DNA of 64,000 bases from Pseudomonas sp. EpS/L25 (GCF_001512295.1 NZ_LNUP01000013.1:64735-128734), one strand, 5' to 3'; shown: positions 37,734 through 46,370, counted from the first letter of the stretch. The notes: generated by a model from the letters alone, not told the origin. Numbers and translations: made by a program.

Positions 37734-38459
37734 TTGACTCCACGCCTCGCCATCAAGCGCTATGAGGGCGACCACCAGCCCCACGCCCATCCCTTCGCCC
37801 AGCTGGTGTTGCCCATCCAGGGCGGCATGGAGCTGGAGGTAGAAGGCCGCCGCGGCGCGCGGCTGCATACCGGTCTGGCCGCCCTGGTGGCGCCCGACTG
37901 CGGTCATGCGCAGCGCTCAGCGCCGGACAGCCGTTTCCTGGTGATCGACTGCGCCGCCGACTGGCTGCCGGCCCAGACCCTGGACCAGGCGCTGCGCCAA
38001 CCCGGCCTGCCGATTCCACCGGCGGCGCGGCAGTTGCTCGCCTTCGCCGAATTGACGCCGGCAGCGACCCTCGCCCGGCACGCCAGCGATCTCACGCGCC
38101 TGCTTCTGCACTCCCTAACCGTCACTGCCCCGGCCTCGGCCTTCGACCGCCTGCTGGCGCAGGTGGAGGCCCAGCCTGCGGGTAGCTGGACCAATGCGAC
38201 CATGGCCAACCTGGCCGGGGTCGGCCTGAGCCGTCTGCACCTGCTCTTTCACGAGCGCTTCGGGCAGACACCCCAGGCCTGGCTGACCGATATGCGCCTG
38301 CGCCAGGCCCAGCGCTGGCTGGGAGACAGTCGCCTGCCCATCGCCGAGATCGCCCTGCGTGTCGGCTTTTCCGATCAGGCCGCACTCACCCGGGCCATGA
38401 CTCGCCGCCAGGGCATCAGCCCGGCCGCCTGGCGGCGCAGCCAGCGCACGCCTGGATAG
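37734..38459 (+). CDS. AraC-family transcriptional regulator
   Basis: A 241-residue regulator with an N-terminal cupin (RYEGDHQPHAHPFAQLVLPI) and a C-terminal AraC domain whose two helix-turn-helices are visible (TMANLAGVGLSRLHLLFHER; LPIAEIALRVGFSDQAALTR). It starts at TTG, with GAGG seven bases upstream; no ATG exists until about residue 31 inside the cupin. The EamA transporter gene starts 92 bases downstream in the same direction and is a plausible target. Confidence 0.88.
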   Translation: MTPRLAIKRYEGDHQPHAHPFAQLVLPIQGGMELEVEGRRGARLHTGLAALVAPDCGHAQRSAPDSRFLVIDCAADWLPAQTLDQALRQPGLPIPPAARQLLAFAELTPAATLARHASDLTRLLLHSLTVTAPASAFDRLLAQVEAQPAGSWTNATMANLAGVGLSRLHLLFHERFGQTPQAWLTDMRLRQAQRWLGDSRLPIAEIALRVGFSDQAALTRAMTRRQGISPAAWRRSQRTPG

Positions 38460-38551
38460 TTCCTGCCTGGGTAAAAAACGCCAGAGCCTCGCGCAAGACC
38501 TGTCCCTCTCCCGCTCGCCAGACTGCTGCCGAACCAACGAAGGCGAGCGAC

Positions 38552-39502
38552 ATGAACGAACGAGGGGTATCGGCGGGGGGAGTCGGCTATGGGGTCGCGG
38601 CAGGCCTGTGCTGGGGCGTGATCTTTCTCGCCCCGGCGCTGGTGCCCGACCTCAGCGGCGCCCAGTTCGCCGTGCTGCGCTTTCTCTGCTACGGCGGGGT
38701 CTCCCTGGTGCTGCTCGTGCCGCGCTGGCAGCGGCTGCGCAGCCAGCTGACCCGCGTGGACGGACGACGCCTGTTCTGGCTGAGCCTGATCGGCAACCTG
38801 GGCTACTACGCGCTGGTCGGCGCCGGGGTGCAGCAGGCCGGCGTCGCCGCGACCACCCTGATCGTCGGCCTGATTCCGCTGCTGGTGGCCCTGGCCGGAC
38901 GCGCCGACGCCGGGGCCGTGGGTTTCACCCGGCTCTGGCCATCGCTGGGCTGCGCCTTGCTCGGGGTGGGTCTGATCAGCTACGAGGCGCTGACCGTCAC
39001 GGCCCTGGGTGCCCAACCGGCCCTGGGTCTGCTCTGCGCCGGTGGCGCCCTGCTGGCCTGGAGTTGGTTCGCCGTGGTCAATACCCGTCACCTCGGCAAG
39101 ACACTCGTCGGCAGCCATGACTGGGCCCTGCTGCTGGGCGGGATGAGCGGCCTCCAGGCGCTACTGGCTGCGCCCTTCCTACTGGGGCCGGAACTGCTGG
39201 TGCGGACGCCGCAGGCCTGGGTGCAGCCGCTGCTGGTGGCCGCTGGCGTGGCGCTGCTCGCCTCGGTGGTCGGCGGTTTCTGCTGGAACCAGGCCAGTCG
39301 TCGCCTGCCGCTGACCCTGAGCGGCCAGGCCATCGTCATCGAAACGCTGTCTTCGCTGCTCTATGGCTTTCTCTGGCAATGGCGGTGGCCGACGCTGCTG
39401 GAAGCCCTGGCCATCGGCCTGCTGATCATGGGGGTGCTCTGGTGCCTGAGGTGCCACCAGCAGCCCACCCCGCTCGTGGCGTCAACCGGGGCGGGCGCCT
39501 AG
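38552..39502 (+). CDS. DMT-superfamily (EamA) transporter
   Basis: A 316-residue membrane protein with about ten helices in two EamA repeats: YGVAAGLCWGVIFLAPALVP opens repeat one and LGLLCAGGALLAWSWFAVVN repeat two. Exporters of this superfamily move amino acids, nucleotides or drugs; substrate unknown. Likely controlled by the AraC-type regulator upstream. Convergent with the Nramp-family gene, 24 bases between ends. Confidence 0.85.
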   Translation: MNERGVSAGGVGYGVAAGLCWGVIFLAPALVPDLSGAQFAVLRFLCYGGVSLVLLVPRWQRLRSQLTRVDGRRLFWLSLIGNLGYYALVGAGVQQAGVAATTLIVGLIPLLVALAGRADAGAVGFTRLWPSLGCALLGVGLISYEALTVTALGAQPALGLLCAGGALLAWSWFAVVNTRHLGKTLVGSHDWALLLGGMSGLQALLAAPFLLGPELLVRTPQAWVQPLLVAAGVALLASVVGGFCWNQASRRLPLTLSGQAIVIETLSSLLYGFLWQWRWPTLLEALAIGLLIMGVLWCLRCHQQPTPLVASTGAGA

Positions 39503-39526
39503 TGCTCACCCCGATGACGTTCCCGC

Positions 39527-40816
39527 TCAGAACAGCCGGGCGATCTCGTTCAGGCTGAGGACGATGAACAGCGCCGCGGCCAGACCCAACAGGCCATTGG
39601 ACAACCAACCCGAACGCCACTCCTGGGGTACCCGCTTGGAGTTGAGCAGCCAGATCAGGGTCAGCGCCAGGAAGGGCATGAAGAAGGCGCCGAAGGCCCC
39701 GTAGGCGATGATCAGCCCGAAGGGCCGGCCGAGCAGCAGCAGGACCATCGGCGGAAAGGTCAGCCAGAGCACATAGAAGCGGAAGGCGGGGGTCTTCTCC
39801 AGATCACCCCGGTCGCCGGTACCCCCGGTAGCCTGGCGGACGAAGTCGGCGAACAGCAGGGAAACGCCGTGCCAGACGCCGAGGATCGAGGAAAAGGTGG
39901 TCGCCGCGAAACCGATCAGGAAGATGGTGGAAACCACCGGGCCGAAGCGCTGCTCCAGTACCTCGTCCAGGTCGAGCAGGCCGCGGTCGCCGCTGGACAG
40001 GGTGATCTGCGCGGTATGGAGCAACTCGGCACCGACGATCAGCATGGCGATGACGAAGATGCCGGTGGCGATGTAGGCCACCTGGTTGTCCAGGCGCATC
40101 ACGCCCATCCAGGCCGGGGTACGCCAGCCCTTGGCGTTCACCCAGTAACCGTAGGCGGCCATGGTGATGGTGCCGCCGACCCCGCCGATGAGGCCCAGGG
40201 TGTAGATCGCCGAGCCCTCGGGGATGGTCGGCACCAGGCCGGTAACGGCATGGCCGAGGTTGGGCATGACCAGGATGGCCAGGCCCACCACCACCACGAA
40301 CATCACGCCGATGAAGAACTTCATCGCCGCTTCGAACACGGCATAGCGATTGAGCAGCACGAAGACCGCCCCGGCGACCCCCGACAGCGCGCCCCAGGCC
40401 CAGAAAGGCAGTACATCGGGGAACAGGGCGGCCAGCGGCAGGGCCGTGGCGCTCATGGCGGTACCGCCGTAGACGAAGCCCCAGAGCACGATGTAGATGC
40501 CGAAGTACCAGTAGGTCCAGATGCCCAGGGAGCGCCATCCTTCGAGCATGGTCGAGCCGGTGGCCAGGTGGTAGCGGGCGGAGCCCTCGGCCAGGGCGAT
40601 CTTGACGATGCAGCCCACCACCGCGGCCCAGAGCAGTGCATAGCCGAAGCGCGAGCCGGCGATGAGGGTGGCCACCAGGTCCCCGGCACCCACGCCGGTC
40701 ACGGCGACCACGATGCCGGGGCCCACCAGCTTCCAGCGTGCCAGGGTGCCGCTCGGCGGCTGGGCGGAATCGGTCGCCGAGGGGGCGGGCGCGACCTTGT
40801 TGTTGTTCTCGGTCAT
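39527..40816 (-). CDS. Nramp-family-related transporter lacking the canonical metal-site motifs
   Basis: A 429-residue, 11-12 helix protein of the Nramp/COG1914 family, start MTENNNKVAPAPSATDSAQP at 40816 with GGAGAG upstream. Helix 1 reads VGPGIVVAVTGVGAGDLVAT where metal-transporting Nramps have a DPGN motif, and the helix 6 region reads GGTITMAAYGYWVNAKGW where they have MPHN. Both metal-coordinating motifs are therefore absent. Substrate cannot be assumed to be Mn2+ or Fe2+; it may be another cation or an organic substrate. Divergent from no close gene; ung follows upstream in the same direction. Confidence 0.82.
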   Translation of the reverse strand: MTENNNKVAPAPSATDSAQPPSGTLARWKLVGPGIVVAVTGVGAGDLVATLIAGSRFGYALLWAAVVGCIVKIALAEGSARYHLATGSTMLEGWRSLGIWTYWYFGIYIVLWGFVYGGTAMSATALPLAALFPDVLPFWAWGALSGVAGAVFVLLNRYAVFEAAMKFFIGVMFVVVVGLAILVMPNLGHAVTGLVPTIPEGSAIYTLGLIGGVGGTITMAAYGYWVNAKGWRTPAWMGVMRLDNQVAYIATGIFVIAMLIVGAELLHTAQITLSSGDRGLLDLDEVLEQRFGPVVSTIFLIGFAATTFSSILGVWHGVSLLFADFVRQATGGTGDRGDLEKTPAFRFYVLWLTFPPMVLLLLGRPFGLIIAYGAFGAFFMPFLALTLIWLLNSKRVPQEWRSGWLSNGLLGLAAALFIVLSLNEIARLF

Positions 40817-40915
40817 GAGCTCTCTCCGGTGCGGGGACATGCCCCTCGACTGTCCTGGATGACCGGTCGGTCAACAAGCACCGGAGGATTACAAGGTGTA
40901 AACGCCTGAACCGCT

Positions 40916-41608
40916 CTAGGACAGCGGCGGCAGGGCCCAGTCGATGGGCGCAAGGCCGGCGTTGCGCAGGAATTCGTTGGTGCGCCCGAAGTGGCCATTG
41001 CCGAGGAAACCGCGGTGGGCCGACAGCGGCGAAGGGTGCGCCGACTTGAGGATCAGGTGCTTCTGCGGATCGATGAGGTTCTGCTTGCTCTGGGCGTGGC
41101 TACCCCAGAGCAGGAACACCAGGTTCTCCCGTTCGGCACTGACCACCTCGATGATGCGGTCGGTGAAACGCTGCCAACCGGCCTTGGCGTGGGAGCCGGC
41201 GTTGGCCTGCTCCACGGTCAGCGAGGTGTTGAGCAGCAGCACGCCCTGCTCCGCCCAGTGCTGCAGATAGCCGTGGTTGGGAATGGGCAGGTTCAGGTCG
41301 CGCTTGAGTTCCTTGAAGATGTTCTGCAACGAGGGCGGCGCCGGTACGCCGGGCTGTACCGAGAAGCACAGGCCATGGGCCTGCCCCGGCCCGTGATAGG
41401 GGTCCTGGCCGAGGATGACCACCTTCACCTGGTCCAGCGGCGTGGTGTTGAGGGCGTTGAAGATCAGCGGGCCGGGCGGAAAGATGACCTTGCCCGCGGC
41501 CTTCTCGCGCCGCAGGAAATCGCCCAGCTGGCGCATGTAGGGCTGCTCGAATTCGTCGCGCAGCGCGGCTTTCCATTGGGGGTCGAGCTTGATGCGATCG
41601 TCGTCCAC
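40916..41608 (-). CDS. ung: Uracil-DNA glycosylase
   Basis: A 230-residue family 1 UDG. Water-activating loop GQDPYHG with Asp69, uracil-binding [10 protein letters not shown] and [10 protein letters not shown], and the leucine loop [17 protein letters not shown] are all intact. It removes uracil from DNA to start base excision repair. Start [20 protein letters not shown]. Full length. Confidence 0.97.
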   Translation of the reverse strand: MDDDRIKLDPQWKAALRDEFEQPYMRQLGDFLRREKAAGKVIFPPGPLIFNALNTTPLDQVKVVILGQDPYHGPGQAHGLCFSVQPGVPAPPSLQNIFKELKRDLNLPIPNHGYLQHWAEQGVLLLNTSLTVEQANAGSHAKAGWQRFTDRIIEVVSAERENLVFLLWGSHAQSKQNLIDPQKHLILKSAHPSPLSAHRGFLGNGHFGRTNEFLRNAGLAPIDWALPPLS

Positions 41609-41673
41609 GCTTCGGCTTCCTGTTCAAGACCAGGGCAGCACCCTAGAAAAGCCGGCTGCCCCTGTCAAACCCG

Positions 41674-41973
41674 CTACCAGCGCGGACCAGGATGCGGCCC
41701 CCAACCCGGCGGACCATAGCCGGGGCGCGGTCCCCAGCCCGGCGGGCCCCAACCGGGGCCGGGGCCCCAGTGCGGCGGGGGCAGCGGCACCGGACGATAG
41801 TAGTAGCCGTAGCCATAGGGCCGGACGATGACCGCTGGCGGCGGATAGGCCGGCGTGCCGTAGAAGACCGCCGCGGGCGGTGCCGGACGGGCGTAATAAC
41901 GGGGGGACGTGTCGTAGACGGTGCAGCCGGTGAAGGTCAGGGCACAGAGCGACGCCAAGAGGAAATGGCGCAT
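41674..41973 (-). CDS. Gly/Pro/Tyr/Trp-rich small lipoprotein
   Basis: A 99-residue lipoprotein: MRHFLLASLCALTFTGCTVY (lipobox TGC, Cys17) then a low-complexity mature part rich in P, G, Y and W, ending in repeats of the type GPPGWGPRPGYGPPGWGPHP. No cysteine other than the signal's C10 and the lipidated one. Probably an extended, surface- or periplasm-facing chain. Similar low-complexity lipoproteins occur in Pseudomonas, without known function. It ends 65 bases after the ung start in the same direction. Confidence 0.7.
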   Translation of the reverse strand: MRHFLLASLCALTFTGCTVYDTSPRYYARPAPPAAVFYGTPAYPPPAVIVRPYGYGYYYRPVPLPPPHWGPGPGWGPPGWGPRPGYGPPGWGPHPGPRW

Positions 41974-42117
41974 GGGAGATCTCCAGGACGGCCCGGATGG
42001 GCCTAGGGAAAGCTTAAGCCGCGCCCGCCGCTCGCGCTCGATTATCGCGCATTCATTCAGCCGGGATTAAGAGACGCCAGGCGCCCTCAGGGCTGTCCAT
42101 TCGGCCCGCACCTCTCA

Positions 42118-42359
42118 GGGCCTGTTCATAATCTCGCGAGCTAGAGCCAAACAAGGCGCAACGACCAGCGGAAGTCACAGCCAACGGCTGGCCCGAAGGG
42201 TGAGCGCCAGCGAATCAAAGGGCTGAGGAAGCGGATCGGACCCGCGCTCGGGTTTACGAGTGGTAAATGAGCATTCCGACGGGCCGCCCAGGCGGGGCTG
42301 GCGACCCAGGCCATTTTCAACGCCGTTTGGCCGCCGCGCAGCAGATTTTGAACAGGCTC
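42118..42359. repeat. MITE-like inverted-repeat element, copy C
   Basis: 242 bp with ends GGGCCTGTTCATAATCT and AGATTTTGAACAGGCTC, flanked by TCA on the left and TTA on the right (42115-42117, 42360-42362). Same interior as copy A plus extra segments (GCGGATCGGACCCGCGCTCG; GGGGCTGGCGACCCAGG). Non-coding. Lies 145 bases downstream of the lipoprotein start and 166 bases before the first guanidine riboswitch. Confidence 0.83.
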
Positions 42360-42525
42360 TTACGCCCTCTAGCGGTGCACACAGTCCTCGGGGCGCACTA
42401 AAGTCAGGCTCGCTCGCCGCTGGCGGCGGCGGGAATCCGGGGCTGGTGCCCTGGCACGTATCTGGCTAGACCCTTGACGTGCAGGAGCGCCGGCTCGACC
42501 GGTTTGAGGCACCACAATCGGCAAT

Positions 42526-42618
42526 GGACGACTAGGGTTCCGGCTCGCCTGGCGAGTGACTGGTCCGAGAGTCGTCGACCTCCAGCGAGGTTACACGGCG
42601 GGACAAAAGCCCGGGAGA
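42526..42618 (+). ncRNA. Guanidine-I (ykkC) riboswitch aptamer 1
   Basis: All conserved blocks of the ykkC aptamer are present in order: CTAGGGTTCCG, CTGGTCCGAGAG, ACCTCC...GAGGTTACACGGCGGGA and AAAAGCCCGGGAGA. P1-type pairing is GACGAC with GTCGTC; the copy at 46701 uses GATGGC with GCCATC, so the helix covaries. It senses guanidine and turns on downstream genes. The 3' segment CCGGGAG (42611-42617) can pair with CTCCCGG (42658-42664), which overlaps the GGAGG of the next ORF, suggesting translational control. Confidence 0.95.
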
Positions 42619-42673
42619 CGCAGCGTCAGACGCTGGCTCCTGTCTTTCGTCTCTCACCTCCCGGAGGCCTGTC

Positions 42674-42766
42674 ATGCATCGCCCTTACGTCCTGCTCACC
42701 CTTTCGTTGCAACGGACGCCATCACGCCCGCCCCTCCTGCCTGGCGAGGTCCGCTCATGCGCCTGA
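42674..42766 (+). CDS. 30-residue leader ORF between riboswitch and permease
   Basis: A frame that starts MHRPYVLLTLSLQRTPSRPP and ends GEVRSCA. It has GGAGG seven bases before its ATG, and its stop lies ten bases inside the permease gene in another frame. The ribosome binding site that the riboswitch can mask belongs to this ORF, so translation of the leader, coupled to the permease, could be the regulated step. The peptide has no recognised family and may only serve coupling. Confidence 0.5.
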   Translation: MHRPYVLLTLSLQRTPSRPPLLPGEVRSCA

Positions 42767-43572
42767 TCAATCGCCAACCCGGTAGCGGCGGTCGCCTGTT
42801 CCTGGTGCTGCTGCCCTTCGCCCTGCTCCTGCTGCTCTACCTGACCAGTTCCGCCGAACGCCTGGCGGAAAATCCCAACGACAAGCTGCTGCCCAGCTTC
42901 GGCCAGATGGCCGCGGCCGTCGACCGCCTGGCCTTCACCGCGGACAAGCGCTCGGGCGACTACCTGTTCTGGCAGGACACCCTCGCCAGCCTGCAACGCC
43001 TGGGCCTCGGCCTGGGTATCGCCGCCCTGGTGGGCCTGGCCCTGGGCATCGCCGCGGGCAGCGTGCCCCTGCTGGGCGCGCCGCTGTCGCCGCTGCTGAC
43101 GGTCCTGGCGATGATCCCGCCGCTGGCGATCCTGCCGATCCTGTTCATCGTGCTTGGCCTCGGCGAGCTGTCCAAGGTGCTGCTGATCGCCATCGGCGTC
43201 ACCCCCTGCATCGCCCGCGACCTGGAGCAGCGCGCCCGGGAGATCCCCCGCGAGCTGCTGATCAAGGCCCAGACCCTGGGCGCCAACTCCTGGACGCTGA
43301 TCCTGCGCCTGGTGCTGCCGCAGCTGTTGCCGCGGCTGCTGACCTCCCTGCGGCTGATGCTCGGCTCGGCCTGGCTGTTCCTGATCGCCGCCGAGGCCAT
43401 CGCCAGTACCGACGGCCTCGGCTATCGCATCTTCCTGGTGCGCCGCTATCTGGCGATGGACGTCATCCTGCCCTACGTGGCCTGGATCACCCTGCTGGCC
43501 TGGCTGATGGACCTGGGCCTGCGCAGCCTGACCCGGCGCGCCTTTCCCTGGCACGAAGGAGGCAAGGCATGA
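42757..43572 (+). CDS. Guanidine/urea-type ABC transporter permease
   Basis: A 271-residue BPD (NitT/TauT-like) permease starting MRLINRQPGSGGRLFLVLLP, with about six helices. The coupling motif EIPRELLIKAQTLGANSWTL and LPQLLPRLLTSLRLMLG-type sequence identify the family. A longer frame runs upstream through the riboswitch, so the start at 42757 is preferred (GAGG upstream). With the ATPase next to it and the binding protein at 46867 it should import guanidine or a related compound. Overlaps the ATPase gene by four bases. Confidence 0.9.
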   Translation: MRLINRQPGSGGRLFLVLLPFALLLLLYLTSSAERLAENPNDKLLPSFGQMAAAVDRLAFTADKRSGDYLFWQDTLASLQRLGLGLGIAALVGLALGIAAGSVPLLGAPLSPLLTVLAMIPPLAILPILFIVLGLGELSKVLLIAIGVTPCIARDLEQRAREIPRELLIKAQTLGANSWTLILRLVLPQLLPRLLTSLRLMLGSAWLFLIAAEAIASTDGLGYRIFLVRRYLAMDVILPYVAWITLLAWLMDLGLRSLTRRAFPWHEGGKA

Positions 43573-44378
43573 ACGGCGTCCCGGCTGTTCCCATGGCTGC
43601 CCCGGCCTTCATCGAGGCCCGCAACGTATGGCAGGAATACGGCGACCAGGTGGTACTCGAACGCCTCGACCTGCAGGTGGCCGAGGGCGAGTTCTGCACC
43701 CTGGTCGGCGCCTCCGGCTGCGGCAAGTCCACCTTCCTGCGGCTGCTGCTGGGCCAGGAGCGCCCCAGTCGCGGCAGCCTGCGCCTGGCCGGGGAGCCGC
43801 TGCCGGCCGAGCCCGACCCGAGCCGCGGGGTGGTGTTCCAGCGCTACTCGGTGTTCCCCCACCTGAGCGTGCTGGACAACGTCGCCCTCGGCCTGGAGTT
43901 GCCCCGTTCGCCGCTGCTGGGCCGGCTGTTCGGCCAGGCGCGACGCGAGGCCCGCGAGCGCGCGGCGGCCCTGCTGGTCAAGGTCGGTCTCGGTCACGCC
44001 CTGGAGCGCTATCCCAGCGCCCTTTCCGGCGGCATGCAGCAGCGCCTGGCCATCGCCCAGGCGCTGATCATGCAACCGCGGATGCTGCTGCTCGACGAAC
44101 CCTTCGGTGCCCTCGACCCGGGCATCCGCAAGGACATGCACGCCCTGCTGCTGGAGTTATGGCAGGAGACGCGGCTGACGGTGTTCATGGTGACCCATGA
44201 TCTCGCCGAGGGCTTCAGCCTCGGCACCCGGCTGCTGGTGTTCGACAAGATCCGTCACGATCCCCAGGCACCCGGCGCCTATGGCGCGCGGATCACCTAC
44301 GACATCCCGCTCAACGCCGAACGCCGGGCGGCGCACCCGGAATTGCCGGAGGCCCTGGAGGAGCGACTGGCGCGCTGA
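43569..44378 (+). CDS. Guanidine/urea-type ABC transporter ATPase
   Basis: A 269-residue ATPase. Walker A GASGCGKST, signature LSGGMQQRLAIAQ, Walker B MLLLDEPFGALD and the H-loop MVTHD are intact. It is of the NitT/TauT/SsuB type. ATGA overlap with the permease. The substrate-binding protein, normally in the same operon, is 2.5 kb away after an opposite-strand gene pair. Controlled with the permease by riboswitch 1. Confidence 0.93.
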   Translation: MNGVPAVPMAAPAFIEARNVWQEYGDQVVLERLDLQVAEGEFCTLVGASGCGKSTFLRLLLGQERPSRGSLRLAGEPLPAEPDPSRGVVFQRYSVFPHLSVLDNVALGLELPRSPLLGRLFGQARREARERAAALLVKVGLGHALERYPSALSGGMQQRLAIAQALIMQPRMLLLDEPFGALDPGIRKDMHALLLELWQETRLTVFMVTHDLAEGFSLGTRLLVFDKIRHDPQAPGAYGARITYDIPLNAERRAAHPELPEALEERLAR

Positions 44379-44418
44379 GAACCTGAGGACACCGGGGCGC
44401 CAGGCCCCGGCGTTCCTC

Positions 44419-45351
44419 TCAACTCAGGATCTCGAGATGCCGGGCCAGGGTTTCCCGCTCGGCCACGAACCAGGCCTGCGCCGCCGCGGAACAGGGTGTA
44501 GCGACCTCGGCGCGCCAGTCCGGCTCCAGGGTGTCGACCTCGAAGGTTCGCTCGATCAGGCAACCTTCGGCGTCGACCAGTTGCTGCCGCAGGTGGCCGG
44601 CAGCGTCCCAGGCGAAGCCGTCCAGCGCCACTGGCTGCCCTAGCCGCGCCGGCAGGGTGGAGAGGGCCACCCGATAGCCGCCCTGACCATCGGCCAGCGC
44701 CAGGGAGGTCTCGACGTCGAACAACCGGGCCAGCGCGGCGGGATCGCCCTGGGCCTGGGCCACCTGCTCGCGCAGGGTAAGGGACGATTCGGCCAACGCC
44801 GCGGGACGACCGCGCACCCAGCCGAGCCGATCGCCACAGAGGATCAGGCCGCCACCCCGGCCCAGCAGGCGACCGCTCGCGACCTCCCGCTCTTCCCACA
44901 GGCGCAGGCCGATCAGCGGGCCGCCCTCGGCCTGCAGGCGCCAGTCTTCGACGTAGGCGCCGCTGGGAGCGAACTCCATCAGGCAGTTGCCGATGCGCTG
45001 CAGCCGCGCCGGCTCCGGCCAGCGGTTATGGACTTGCAGGGAGACCCCGCCGTGCCAGCCGAGCTGGCCGTCCACCCAATGGCTGTCGGCCATCCAGCCT
45101 TCCTGGTTGGCCAGTTGGCGCAACTCCTCGGCGTGGTAGTCCGCCCAGGCTTTCAGCGGCGGCGCTGGCGCATCCGGCAGGCGCAGGTCGAGGGTGAAGC
45201 TGCGACTCTGCAGCCAATGCACCTGGGTACGCGCATCGCTGTGGCCGTCGGCGAAGGTGATGCTGCGGCGGCGGAAGTGGCCGAGCATCCAGGCGGGCAC
45301 GCCGTCCGCGGGCCGTTGCGGATGACGGCGGGCCAGTTCGAGGAGGTTCAT
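44419..45351 (-). CDS. Unrecognised protein coupled to the 2OG oxygenase
   Basis: A 310-residue soluble protein with many tryptophans and aromatic, beta-like segments: MNLLELARRHPQRPADGVPA, RRRSITFADGHSDARTQVHW, LQSRSFTLDLRLPD, GWMADSHWVDGQLGWHGGVS, VEDWRLQAEGGPLIGLRLWE. No signal or membrane segment. It vaguely recalls lipocalin-like proteins such as HRI1, but that is only an impression. Its ATG overlaps the stop of the oxygenase gene by four bases, so the two are made together and probably act together. Lies between the two guanidine-riboswitch operons on the opposite strand. Confidence 0.72.
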   Translation of the reverse strand: MNLLELARRHPQRPADGVPAWMLGHFRRRSITFADGHSDARTQVHWLQSRSFTLDLRLPDAPAPPLKAWADYHAEELRQLANQEGWMADSHWVDGQLGWHGGVSLQVHNRWPEPARLQRIGNCLMEFAPSGAYVEDWRLQAEGGPLIGLRLWEEREVASGRLLGRGGGLILCGDRLGWVRGRPAALAESSLTLREQVAQAQGDPAALARLFDVETSLALADGQGGYRVALSTLPARLGQPVALDGFAWDAAGHLRQQLVDAEGCLIERTFEVDTLEPDWRAEVATPCSAAAQAWFVAERETLARHLEILS

Positions 45352-46370
45352 GCCGACACCTCCTGCCCCGGACCGAAGCGGGCCAGGCCCAGGCTGCCGG
45401 CGGGAAGCGTCAGGCTGCCCTCGGCCAGGCGCCGTTGCAGGTAGGCGAAGGTCTGGGCGGTCTGGGCGAACAGGTGATCGCCGCAGATCACCGGCTCATA
45501 GTGGCGGCCCTCGCGGGCGGGCAGGCCCGGCAGGGGCGCGATGCGGGTGGGATAGTCACAGGCGCAGAACAGCGGAAAGGCATAGCGCTCTTCGCTGACC
45601 TTGCGCACCCGGTGGGCGGTCGCCAGGAACTGGCCGTTGCTGAGTACCTCCAGCATGTCGCCGATGTTGACCACCAGGGCGTCGGCGATCAGCGGCACCT
45701 CGATCCAGTCGCCCTCGCCATTGCGCACCTGCAGGCCTGGCGCGGTGGGCAGCAGCAGGGTGAAGCATTCGTAGTCGGTATGGGCGCCGATGCCGGGGCG
45801 ATCCGCCTGGGGATCGGGGTCCAGCGGATAGTGGATCAGCCGCAACTGGCTGGTGGGGTGGCGGGTAACGGCGGCGAAGGTGTCTTCGGCCAGCCCCAGG
45901 GCCAGGGCGAAGCCGCGGAACAGGCGTTCGCCCAGGGCCAGGGCGGCGCGGTAGTAGGCGCCCACCGCCCCGCGGAACGCCGGATCGTCCGGCCAGAGCG
46001 TGGGCCCGAGCAGCGGATAGCGTTGCGGTCCCGCGGTGTAGTCGTAGTTGACGTCGTAGGCTTCCTTAAGATCGCGACTGCCGCCGGCGAAGCGTTCCTC
46101 CCCTTCGGGGACGTAGCCGCTGTGGTTGCTCGACTGGCCGATGTAGAAGCGCAGCTTTTCTTCCAGCGGGCGGGCGAAGAAGCGTTGCGCCTGCTCGATC
46201 AGCCCGGCGCGCAGCTCGGCAGAAAGGCCGTGGCCGACGATCTGCAGGAAGCCCACCTCGCGAGCGGCGCGACCGAGTTCGTTGGCCACGCGCTGGCGCT
46301 CGGCCAGATCGCTGGAGGCGAGACCGGCGATATCGATGAGGGGAATGGACGTGAACGGGGTATGCGCCAT
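45348..46370 (-). CDS. 2-oxoglutarate/Fe(II)-dependent oxygenase, isopenicillin N synthase-like
   Basis: A 340-residue oxygenase starting MAHTPFTSIPLIDIAGLASS (N-terminal DIOX-N), with GGAGG upstream. The iron ligands are H197 and D199 in GIGAHTDYECF and H253 in ATAHRVRKVSEERYAFPLF. The 2-oxoglutarate-binding arginine fits R262, but the usual R-x-S is R-Y-A here. The block SGYVPEGEERFAGGSRDLKE is typical. The ethylene-forming enzyme, which releases guanidine from arginine chemistry, belongs to this superfamily. Location between two guanidine riboswitches makes a guanidino-compound substrate likely, but this is inference. Confidence 0.86.
   Translation of the reverse strand: MAHTPFTSIPLIDIAGLASSDLAERQRVANELGRAAREVGFLQIVGHGLSAELRAGLIEQAQRFFARPLEEKLRFYIGQSSNHSGYVPEGEERFAGGSRDLKEAYDVNYDYTAGPQRYPLLGPTLWPDDPAFRGAVGAYYRAALALGERLFRGFALALGLAEDTFAAVTRHPTSQLRLIHYPLDPDPQADRPGIGAHTDYECFTLLLPTAPGLQVRNGEGDWIEVPLIADALVVNIGDMLEVLSNGQFLATAHRVRKVSEERYAFPLFCACDYPTRIAPLPGLPAREGRHYEPVICGDHLFAQTAQTFAYLQRRLAEGSLTLPAGSLGLARFGPGQEVSA

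Noticed and set aside
42556-42756. N-terminal extension of the permease frame into the riboswitch
   Set aside because: It would translate the aptamer itself. The start at 42757 begins at the family N-terminus and has GAGG upstream.
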